A stretch of DNA of 64,000 nucleotides from an uncultured Acetatifactor sp. (GTDB lineage: Bacteria > Bacillota > Clostridia > Lachnospirales > Lachnospiraceae). A model generated the notes under the pieces. The model ran no database searches. It saw only the letters and a program-made list of their open reading frames with translations, and was not told the origin of the DNA. Every line of letters starts with the position of its first letter. Position 1 is the first letter of the stretch. Shown piece by piece: positions 56,068-63,004 of the stretch. The position numbers and the translations under genes are program-made. The DNA lies in assembly GCA_904501885.1 (NCBI GenBank), contig CAJGCP010000008.1:13037-77036 (forward strand), in the 5' to 3' direction.

Positions 56068-57213
56068 ATGAAAAAGATAGCAATTTTAGGCTCCACAGGT
56101 TCCATTGGCACCCAGACCTTAGAGGTGGTGCGCAACAACCCTGATTTACAGGTGGTGGCATTGGCTGCCGGTACTTCTGTGGAGGCTATGGAAGCACAAA
56201 TCAGAGAATTTCGTCCCCGCCTGGCGGCTATGTGGACGGAAAGCGCGGCTGCAGATTTGCGTGCCAGAGTGACGGATTTGGATGTGAAAATATTGGTTGG
56301 TATGGATGGTTTGTTGGAAATTGCCACCATGGAGGAGAGCCAGGTGCTGGTGACTGCCATTGTTGGGATGATTGGCATCCGCCCTACCATCGCTGCCATT
56401 GAGGCAGGCAAGGATATCGCATTGGCAAACAAGGAAACCTTAGTCACTGCAGGGCATTTGATTATGCCTTTGGCAAAGGAAAAGGGCGTGTCTATTTTGC
56501 CTGTGGACAGTGAGCACAGTGCCATTTTCCAATCCTTGAATGGAGAACCCAAGGGTAGAATTGAAAAGATTTTGCTGACCGCTTCAGGTGGCCCCTTCCG
56601 TGGCAAGACGAAGGAACAGTTGCGTAATATTCAGGTGGAAGATGCGTTAAAGCACCCCAATTGGGCCATGGGGCGTAAGATTACCATTGATTCCTCCACC
56701 CTGGTAAATAAGGGATTGGAAGTGATGGAGGCCAAGTGGCTGTTTGATGTGACGCTGGATCAGATTCAGGTGGTAGTACACCCCCAGAGCATCATTCATT
56801 CTGCAGTACAGTTTGTGGATGGCGCGGTGATTGCACAGATGGGTACCCCGGATATGAAGTTGCCCATTCAGTATGCATTGTTTTATCCTGACCGCAGACC
56901 CATGGGAGGCGCACGGATGGATTTATTTGCCTTGGGGCAGCTGACTTTTGAGGCACCGGATATGGAGAATTTCCCCGGGCTTAAGTATGCCTATCAGGCA
57001 TCTGAAATCGGCGGTAATATGCCTACGGCTTACAATGCGGCAAATGAAAAAGCGGTGGCGTTATTTTTAGACAGAAAAATCGCTTATCTGCAGATTCCGG
57101 AGCTGATTGCACAGTCCATGGAGCACATCAAGGTAATTGAAAACCCTACGGTAGATGAGATTCTTGCCACAGAGCAGGAAGTGTATGCTTATATATCAGG
57201 AAAGGTTATGTAA
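56068..57213 (+). CDS. dxr: 1-deoxy-D-xylulose-5-phosphate reductoisomerase
   Basis: Second step of the MEP pathway to isoprenoids, which supplies substrate for uppS. The 381-residue protein has the NADPH-binding GSTGSIGTQTLEVV, LANKETLVTAG, the active-site PVDSEHSAIFQSL, LTASGGPFRG, and HPNWAMGRKITIDSSTLVNKGLEVMEA with metal and substrate residues. Start ATG 56068 has GAGGTG before it; a GTG codon directly upstream is an alternative. Confidence 0.97.
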   Translation: MKKIAILGSTGSIGTQTLEVVRNNPDLQVVALAAGTSVEAMEAQIREFRPRLAAMWTESAAADLRARVTDLDVKILVGMDGLLEIATMEESQVLVTAIVGMIGIRPTIAAIEAGKDIALANKETLVTAGHLIMPLAKEKGVSILPVDSEHSAIFQSLNGEPKGRIEKILLTASGGPFRGKTKEQLRNIQVEDALKHPNWAMGRKITIDSSTLVNKGLEVMEAKWLFDVTLDQIQVVVHPQSIIHSAVQFVDGAVIAQMGTPDMKLPIQYALFYPDRRPMGGARMDLFALGQLTFEAPDMENFPGLKYAYQASEIGGNMPTAYNAANEKAVALFLDRKIAYLQIPELIAQSMEHIKVIENPTVDEILATEQEVYAYISGKVM

Positions 57214-57216
57214 TCA

Positions 57217-58287
57217 ATGATGACTTTTATATTGTTTGTAGTGATATTCGGAGTGGTGGTTATCGCTCATGAATTCGGCCATTTTTTATTGGCCAAATTA
57301 AATGGAATTCATGTGATTGAATTTGCAGTGGGCATGGGGCCTACCTTGGTTTCCACCACCATTGGAGAGACCAAGTATTCTTTGAAATTGTTTCCCATAG
57401 GCGGAGCCTGTATGTTCGAAGGAGAGGACGGCCAAAATGTGAAGGAGTCCCTGATGGCGGAAGGTTCCTTTAGTGCTGCCGGTGTGTGGAGCCGCATTGC
57501 CACCGTGGTGGCAGGTCCGTTGTTTAACTTTTTGCTGGCCTTTGTGATTGCTTTTGCCATGGTCAATATGGCTGATGAGTTTGCCATCAGAGAGCCCATC
57601 GTGTCTCAGGTGACAGAGGATGGCGCGGCAGCAGAAGCGGGGCTTCAGGCAGGCGATCGGATTTTGAAATTGGACGGAGAAACAGTGCGATTGTATCAGG
57701 AAATCCCCCTGTATCTGCAGACCTCTTATGAGCCGGGAGCACCTATTTCCGTGGAATGTGAGAGGGATGGAAATAGGTATACCATGAAGGTGCAACCCAG
57801 GTTGGATGAGCAGACCGGTACCTATATGATGGGTATTATGAATTCGGAGTTTGTGGAGCCCAAGGGACTGTCGGTGCTCCCTCATACCTGGTATCAGATC
57901 AGATATTCCGTGAAGGCCACATATAAGAGTTTGGGGAAGTTATTGCGGGGCGATGTATCCCGAAAGGATGTGGCAGGCCCTGTGGGTATCGCAGTGAATG
58001 TGGTGGGTAAAACCTACGAAGCAGCAAAAGACTACGGCTGGAAAAGCGTGCTGGTGAGTATGTTGAACATTACGTTGATGCTGACTGTGAATTTAGGTAT
58101 CATCAATTTGCTTCCACTGCCGGCATTGGATGGTGGCAGATTGATTTTTATGATTGTAGAAGTATTCCGAGGAAAGCCGGTACCGCCTGAAAAAGAGGGT
58201 ATGGTCCATTTCATTGGTCTGATTTTCTTTATGGCTCTGATGGTGCTGGTATTATTTAATGATATTCGGAATGTACTTCCATTCTAA
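57217..58287 (+). CDS. rseP: RIP metalloprotease RseP/RasP (site-2 protease)
   Basis: Intramembrane zinc protease that trims anti-sigma factors and signal-peptide remnants. The 356-residue protein has HEFGHFLLAKL (HExxH with catalytic His and Glu) in the first membrane segment, a central PDZ domain (about 125-205: VSQVTEDGAAAEAGLQAGDRILKLDGETV) and the third motif as INLLPLPALDGGRLIF (LDG Asp ligand) near residue 305. Four helices are visible. It is the last gene of the operon and could act on the membrane anti-sigma protein at 51164, though that is speculation. Confidence 0.95.
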   Translation: MMTFILFVVIFGVVVIAHEFGHFLLAKLNGIHVIEFAVGMGPTLVSTTIGETKYSLKLFPIGGACMFEGEDGQNVKESLMAEGSFSAAGVWSRIATVVAGPLFNFLLAFVIAFAMVNMADEFAIREPIVSQVTEDGAAAEAGLQAGDRILKLDGETVRLYQEIPLYLQTSYEPGAPISVECERDGNRYTMKVQPRLDEQTGTYMMGIMNSEFVEPKGLSVLPHTWYQIRYSVKATYKSLGKLLRGDVSRKDVAGPVGIAVNVVGKTYEAAKDYGWKSVLVSMLNITLMLTVNLGIINLLPLPALDGGRLIFMIVEVFRGKPVPPEKEGMVHFIGLIFFMALMVLVLFNDIRNVLPF

Positions 58288-58316
58288 AGAGTACTTTTAT
58301 TCTAAAGTTTTCTAAA

Positions 58317-58342
58317 CCACGGCTCGTTTCGGCGGGCCGTGG
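58317..58342 (+). terminator. GC-rich hairpin after rseP
   Basis: CCACGGCTCG (58317-58326) pairs with CGGGCCGTGG (58333-58342) with one G-U and a six-base loop. Only GTTCTAATC follows, so its efficiency as terminator is unclear. Confidence 0.45.
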
Positions 58343-58470
58343 GTTCTAATCATTCTTTGTCCCTGATTCGGGGAAATAACAGAATGTAAAATCGTATAAG
58401 GTTGGGAGAAGGTACAAAATGCGTGTGAAAAGTCACAGGCAGTTTATTTTTCGTGCAAAGGAGGTGCACA

Positions 58471-59196
58471 ATGGATTATTTTTGTGGGTACTATCCCAAA
58501 CAAATGAGGAAATCAGAGCAGCGGGAGAATTCTGCACAGGGGCAAGTTTCAGCGTCTGATGAGGCCGGCGCGTCTTTGTTGGTGCAACACTGCGAATATC
58601 CACAGGGGCAAGTGCTTTTGGCTTGTATGGGTCTTTCACTGCAGGAAGAAAATGCGGAACATGGACCGGTGATGGAAGCACTGTTTCGGTGGTTTCGTGG
58701 CTTGCACATCAGAAGGAGGGATTGGAAAGATCAAGACCGGGCTGTGGTGAGGTGGAAGGGGGAGTTGGAAACACTTTTTGGAGGAAAATTCTGTGGAGTT
58801 GAGGGGGAAAACTCGCAAGTGGCGCTAAGTATTTCAGGGATATTTTGTTTTGGGTGTAAAGCAATTCTGTTTCGTATGGGAGAAATGGAGATTTTCACAA
58901 TTCAGGAAGACATTGGCAGGATGTATTTGCGGGCGTTGCCGTTAGATGACAGACAATTCCAATCCGGTGTTGCAATCGAAGTGGTGGAAACGCAACCAAA
59001 TGTGGGGGTGATGATTGTGCCACATGAATTCGCGAAGCACATCACAAATATCAAACTGGGTGAGTGCCTGAAGATGAGAACTATTATGAGCGAGGAACAA
59101 CTGCAGAAGCAGTTGGAAGAATTGTTGCAAGTGACAGGTGGTGCCGCCATCATTGTGAAGATAGGGGGTGCAAGTTGTGACGGAAGATTGGCGTGA
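58471..59196 (+). CDS. PP2C-like protein lacking the metal-binding residues
   Basis: A 241-residue cytoplasmic protein paired with a Ser/Thr kinase. Its strand order suggests the PP2C phosphatase fold: VLLACMGLSLQ at the place of the VADGMGG motif, LSISGIFCFGCKAILFRMGEMEIFTI in place of the vHVGDSRiY strand pair, and a final GGAAIIVKIGG resembling the DNxTvivi end. However, the Asp residues that bind Mn2+/Mg2+ (in the DG and DxDN motifs) are missing, so it should be catalytically inactive and might sense or scaffold. ATG 58471 follows AAGGAGGTGCAC. The last 20 bases overlap the kinase gene. Assignment to PP2C is by pattern and context only. Confidence 0.6.
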   Translation: MDYFCGYYPKQMRKSEQRENSAQGQVSASDEAGASLLVQHCEYPQGQVLLACMGLSLQEENAEHGPVMEALFRWFRGLHIRRRDWKDQDRAVVRWKGELETLFGGKFCGVEGENSQVALSISGIFCFGCKAILFRMGEMEIFTIQEDIGRMYLRALPLDDRQFQSGVAIEVVETQPNVGVMIVPHEFAKHITNIKLGECLKMRTIMSEEQLQKQLEELLQVTGGAAIIVKIGGASCDGRLA

Positions 59197-59971
59197 AATG
59201 TTGCGATGGAAGGGCTATGTAGTAGAACGTTGTATCGGTGTGGGAGGATTCTCTAAAGTGTACTTGATACGAGAGGGACAAACGGGGCGCGAATTTGCAG
59301 GAAAAGTTTCAAATCAAAAGGAGATGCTTCGAAAGGAGTATGAAATCTTGCAAAAAATATCCCATCCCCTATTTCCGCGCGCATACGATTTTTGGGAGGG
59401 CATTGATACAGTAATTATGAAGATGGAATATGTGCCCGGCATTCCCTTGGACCGATTAATGTACGGAATTGAAAAAAAGTGTGGACAAAACGGGATGAAT
59501 GAAAGGCGCGGTTTGTCCGGGCAGGCGGTACTTCCGCTTGGGATTCAACTGGCAGAAGGTCTGTCCTACCTGCAGAGATTGCCTTCACCGGTTCTGTACC
59601 GGGATTTAAAGCCGGAGAATATTATGGTGCAGGAGGATGGAAGTATTAAGTTGCTGGATTTCGGTTGTGCAATACAGTATGAACAGCCAGACTACAGACA
59701 AGTGGGCACTCCCGGTTTTGCAGCTCCGGAGCAATTGGCGGGAGGAGCAGTGGATTTCTCGGCAGATGTTTATGGATTAGGGCAGACTTTGAAGAAGGTA
59801 TTAAAGGGAAGAGATCATTCGAGGGAGTCAAAAAGACTGCGAAGAATATTGGCGCTATGTACCAGGCAGGAAATAGAAGAACGTCCGCCGGACATGGATG
59901 CGGTGCTGGATTTGTTGAGGGGGCAAAGTACGAAGAATTACCCCATGTGGAAGAAGAATATAAGGAGGTAA
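59177..59971 (+). CDS. Serine/threonine protein kinase, soluble Hanks type
   Basis: A 264-residue cytoplasmic protein kinase. The glycine-rich loop is GVGGFSKVYLI, the ATP-binding Lys is in FAGKVS, the Glu helix is around EYEILQKI, the catalytic loop is VLYRDLKPENIMV (RD kinase) and the metal site LLDFGCA; the activation segment ends GTPGFAAPEQ. All catalytic residues are intact. There is no membrane helix or PASTA domain, unlike the PrkC-type cell-wall kinase. GTG 59177 with GGGGGTG eight bases before it is preferred over GTG 59168. It overlaps the PP2C-like gene by 20 bases, which implies coupled expression. Confidence 0.93.
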   Translation: MTEDWREMLRWKGYVVERCIGVGGFSKVYLIREGQTGREFAGKVSNQKEMLRKEYEILQKISHPLFPRAYDFWEGIDTVIMKMEYVPGIPLDRLMYGIEKKCGQNGMNERRGLSGQAVLPLGIQLAEGLSYLQRLPSPVLYRDLKPENIMVQEDGSIKLLDFGCAIQYEQPDYRQVGTPGFAAPEQLAGGAVDFSADVYGLGQTLKKVLKGRDHSRESKRLRRILALCTRQEIEERPPDMDAVLDLLRGQSTKNYPMWKKNIRR

Positions 59972-59973
59972 AA

Positions 59974-60000
59974 ATGGTAATTCCACCTTTTGATAAATAG
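59974..60000 (+). CDS. Possible eight-codon micro-ORF after the kinase gene
   Basis: TAAGGAGGTAAAA followed by ATG gives an excellent ribosome site; the frame codes MVIPPFDK and stops at 60000, three bases after the kinase stop region and immediately before a terminator stem. It may be a micro-protein of the kinase operon or coincidence. Confidence 0.25.
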   Translation: MVIPPFDK

Positions 60001-60048
60001 GGGATGCCCCCAAGTCTCGCATTTGAGCCTTTGGGGGCACCCTCTTTT
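60001..60048. terminator. Terminator between the kinase operon and the spore-protein gene
   Basis: TGCCCCCAA (60005-60013) pairs perfectly with TTGGGGGCA (60031-60039), extended by G-C pairs after a mismatch, with a 17-base loop, then CTCTTTT. It serves the plus-strand kinase gene and may also act for the convergent spore-protein gene. Confidence 0.65.
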
Positions 60049-60056
60049 GGAGCAAT

Positions 60057-60254
60057 TTATTTCATCTGCTCTTCCTGCTTCTTAATCATACGACGAACCA
60101 TTTCACCACCGATGGAACCTGCTTCACGAGAAGTCAAGTCACCATTGTAGCCTTCCTTCAGGTTTACACCCAACTCAGAAGCTACTTCAGTTTTGAAACG
60201 GTCAAGAGCTGCCTTTGCTTCAGGTACTTCTACCTTACTGTTCTTGTTAGACAT
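60057..60254 (-). CDS. Alpha/beta-type small acid-soluble spore protein
   Basis: Binds and saturates DNA in the spore core, protecting it from damage, and is degraded by the Gpr protease at germination. The 65-residue protein starts at ATG 60254 with GGAGG eight bases upstream. The germination protease site is FKTEVASELGV, fitting the T/K-x-E-V/I-A-x-E-L/F pattern, and the second conserved block is GGEMVRRMIKKQEEQ with YNGDLTSREAGSIGGEM before it. This is typical of the SspC/SspA-like family (SASP). No clear sigma-G promoter is seen before it on the minus strand; instead a strong inverted repeat occupies the upstream region (60291-60323). Confidence 0.93.
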   Translation of the reverse strand: MSNKNSKVEVPEAKAALDRFKTEVASELGVNLKEGYNGDLTSREAGSIGGEMVRRMIKKQEEQMK

Positions 60255-60290
60255 TACATTTACCTCCGTTTGTTTCATGTTACCTCTATC

Positions 60291-60357
60291 TTCAAGATAA
60301 GTGAAACCCGCACTTATCTTGAAAACTCAAAATGGTACGTTGTTTCGACTTATCTTG
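60291..60357. repeat. Three copies of ACTTATCTTG, two as a perfect inverted repeat
   Basis: TTCAAGATAAGTG (60291-60303) and CACTTATCTTGAA (60311-60323) are perfect 13-base inverted copies around a seven-base loop; a third, direct copy ACTTATCTTG lies at 60348-60357, 36 bases after the second. They occupy the divergent gap between the spore protein and a substrate-binding protein; the remainder of this 275-base gap shows no other feature. Without a T-run, this looks like an operator. Confidence 0.5.
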
Positions 60358-60530
60358 GTCTTATTGTTACCTGTGCACAAAAAAATATGTTGGGAAATGA
60401 TGGTAAAGGAAAAAAATTTATGATACCATAGATGACGTAAGATAGAATGTGGAAATAGAAGCGGAACGATATGCAGGAATGCAAATCGGACGCGATGTAT
60501 ATATAACAGAATGAGGATGTGGAAAACAGT

Positions 60531-61508
60531 ATGAAGATAGAACATATCAAACAAAAAATAATAAAAATTGGAATCAGTGTGGTTGCCTGCACCTTCTTTC
60601 TTGCAGGATGTACCGAAGCGAAAACGGACAGCTTGCACGTGGGTGCCATGAAGGGACCGACCTCCATAGGTGTTTTGCCGATGATTCAAGAGGACGCGGG
60701 AGATAATTATGAATTCCATATGGCAACGGCGGCAGATGAATTGGTGCCGTTGATGGCAAAAGGAGAGTTGGACATTGCGTTGGTGCCTGCAAATGTGGCA
60801 GCCATTTTATATCAAAAAATGCAGGGTGGAGTCCGGGTAATGGACATCAATACTTTGGGCGTGCTGTATTTTGTCAGCGGTGATAAAGAGATACGAAGCA
60901 TCGAAGATTTGCGCCATACAACCATCTATATGACTGGCAAAGGCACTACGCCGGAGGCAACAGTTCGATACGTACTTCATGTGGCAGGATTTGAGGAAGA
61001 AGAGTATACATTGGAATTCAAATCTGAGCCCACGGAAGTGGCTGCCATTTTGGCACAGGACCCTAATGCAGTGGCACTTTTGCCCCAGCCCTTTGTGACG
61101 GTGGCTTTGAGTAAAAACGAAAATTTAGAAATTTGCATGGATATGAATGAGCTGTGGCAGGAGGTATCCCCCGACGGCGCATCCATGGTAACAGGAGTGA
61201 CGGTGGTTCGCTCAGAAGTTCTGAAAAATCATCCCAAGGCGGTGGCCCAGTTTCTTGCAGAACACGAAAAAAGTGTCGAAGCCCTGACGGAGAATTTAGA
61301 GCAAAATGCCGCTTATGCAGTGGAGGCAGGCATACTGCCCAGTCAGGAATTGGCGAAAGAAGCGATTCCTCTTTGCAATATTGTCTGCATTACAGGGCAA
61401 GAAATGCGGGAAGCGTTGAGCGGATATTTGGAAGTGCTGGCAGCGTTTGATCTGCAGTTGGTGGGTGGTGCGTTGCCCGATGATGCATTTTATTTTGTTG
61501 GAAACTAA
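60531..61508 (+). CDS. ABC transporter substrate-binding lipoprotein, NMT1/SsuA-like
   Basis: Periplasmic-type binding protein, lipid-anchored in this Gram-positive host: LAGC lipobox near residue 26 after a hydrophobic stretch. The 325 residues follow the NMT1/THI5-like pattern, MKGPTSIGVLPMIQED at the mature start, ADELVPLMAKGELDIALVPANVAAILYQK, and LLPQPFVTVALSK with LRHTTIYMTGKGTTPEATVRYVL. Ligands in this group include sulfonates, nitrate and thiamine precursors; the actual one is unknown. ATG 60531 is used; an upstream GTG (60519) is possible. The fused permease-ATPase starts 49 bases downstream. Confidence 0.85.
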   Translation: MKIEHIKQKIIKIGISVVACTFFLAGCTEAKTDSLHVGAMKGPTSIGVLPMIQEDAGDNYEFHMATAADELVPLMAKGELDIALVPANVAAILYQKMQGGVRVMDINTLGVLYFVSGDKEIRSIEDLRHTTIYMTGKGTTPEATVRYVLHVAGFEEEEYTLEFKSEPTEVAAILAQDPNAVALLPQPFVTVALSKNENLEICMDMNELWQEVSPDGASMVTGVTVVRSEVLKNHPKAVAQFLAEHEKSVEALTENLEQNAAYAVEAGILPSQELAKEAIPLCNIVCITGQEMREALSGYLEVLAAFDLQLVGGALPDDAFYFVGN

Positions 61509-61556
61509 AGAGATTGTGGTATGTAATTTTTGAAGTGGAAACACGGAGATCAAGGG

Positions 61557-62849
61557 ATGGATAGAAACAGGAGAAAAGTGCTTTTTGGTGTGGCTTGGAT
61601 ATGCGTATGGGCTATCGTTGCACTATGCGTGAACAATCAAATATTTTTTGCGGGTCCGGTGGAAACGGTAAAGTCATTTTTGAACTTTTTCATCATCAAA
61701 GAGTTTTATCTGGCGGTGGCAGGGTCTTTTTTGCGCATTGCCATTGGTTTTGTGGCCGGATATGCTGTGGCTTGCCTCTTGGCCTATTGTAGCTTTCGAT
61801 GGAACTGGGTGGAGGATTTGTGTGCGCCGCTGATAACACTGGTCAAGACAGTGCCTGTGGCATCCTTTGTGGTTTTGTTGTTGATCTGGTGGGGGAGCCA
61901 GCCTTTGTCCGCCATCATTGGTTTTCTGGTGGTGCTTCCTCAAATGTATATCAGTACCTTAGAGGGGCTTAAGAACGCAGACAAGCAACTGCTGGAAATG
62001 GCTGCTGTATATGCATTGCCTAAGCGGACCTCCTTTTACTATATCTATCGGGAAGCATTGGCTCCCTTTTGGAGTAGCAGCATGAAGGTGTCTCTGGGCA
62101 TGTGTTGGAAGGCTGGGATAGCCGCAGAACTCATTGGTGTGCCAGCGGGTTCTATAGGCGAGAATATGTATCTGACCAAGGTGTATATCGATGTGCCGGG
62201 CCTGTTTGCATGGACAATCGTTGTTGTCCTGCTTAGCAGTTGTATGGAAAAGACAGTGCTGTTTTTGATGAAAAAATGGTTGGCGTACCAACCTGCCTGC
62301 GCAAAGCCCACGGTGCAATGCAGGGTGGATGGCGGACATATTCGCTTGGAGAATATCTGCAAAGAATATCAGGGGCAGAAAGTAATTTTCGATTTGAGTA
62401 TGGAGTATCAGAAAGATAATGTATACTACCTAAATAGTCCCTCTGGAAGTGGTAAGACCACACTACTTAAAATTTTAGCAGGACTTGTGACACAGGATGA
62501 AGGCGTCGTGGAAAAATACGCCACCTGTGCCATGATGTTCCAGGAGGATCGCCTGTGCGAGAACTATAGTGCCATAAAAAATGTGGAGATGGTGCTGGGC
62601 GACAGCCATAAGGCGAAGGAAGCGTTGTTTGAATTGCTTACGGAAGAGGACATTTATAAACCCTGTGCGCAGTTAAGCGGTGGACAGAAACGCAGAGTGG
62701 CTTTGGTGCGTGCTATGGAGGCGACAGCGGATTTTGTTTTGCTGGACGAGCCCTTCACCGGAATGGATGCAGAAACGATAGACAAAGCAAAAATATATAT
62801 TGAGAAGAAAAGTGCGGGAAAGGCAGTTGTGATTGCCACGCATATTTAA
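61557..62849 (+). CDS. Fused ABC permease and ATP-binding protein (SsuC-SsuB-like)
   Basis: Both transport domains of the importer on one chain. Residues 1-255 form a permease with six helices and the EAA-type coupling loop (NADKQLLEMAAVYALPKRTSFYYIYREALAPFW, about 145-180). Residues 265-430 form an ABC ATPase: Walker A is SPSGSGKTT (the first Gly of the usual GPSGSGKT is Ser), signature LSGGQKRRVAL, Walker B VLLDEPFTG with catalytic Glu, and the H-loop His in IATHI. The protein ends right after that His, lacking the 20-40 residues that normally follow. ATG 61557 has GGAG eight bases upstream. As a homodimer it would give a complete importer with the lipoprotein at 60531. Such fusions are unusual. 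Confidence 0.88.
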   Translation: MDRNRRKVLFGVAWICVWAIVALCVNNQIFFAGPVETVKSFLNFFIIKEFYLAVAGSFLRIAIGFVAGYAVACLLAYCSFRWNWVEDLCAPLITLVKTVPVASFVVLLLIWWGSQPLSAIIGFLVVLPQMYISTLEGLKNADKQLLEMAAVYALPKRTSFYYIYREALAPFWSSSMKVSLGMCWKAGIAAELIGVPAGSIGENMYLTKVYIDVPGLFAWTIVVVLLSSCMEKTVLFLMKKWLAYQPACAKPTVQCRVDGGHIRLENICKEYQGQKVIFDLSMEYQKDNVYYLNSPSGSGKTTLLKILAGLVTQDEGVVEKYATCAMMFQEDRLCENYSAIKNVEMVLGDSHKAKEALFELLTEEDIYKPCAQLSGGQKRRVALVRAMEATADFVLLDEPFTGMDAETIDKAKIYIEKKSAGKAVVIATHI

Positions 62850-62888
62850 AATAGCGAAAATAAAATCAAGATTTGACAAATCAAAATC

Positions 62889-62917
62889 TTGTATTTCCAA
62901 TTTCAATATGTTATAAT
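62889..62917 (+). promoter_or_regulatory. tig promoter
   Basis: TTGTAT (62889-62894) and TATAAT (62912-62917) with 17-base spacing. A hairpin CAAGATTT/AAATCTTG (62867-62874/62884-62891) overlaps the -35 box and may weakly terminate the preceding gene. Confidence 0.6.
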
Positions 62918-63004
62918 TCGGAAATGACTGTGGCTTTGTCTGTGCATTTGCCGGACAAATCGAGATAAAGTAAAGCACAGAGGATGCAAGGAGGAAGTAT
63001 TACA

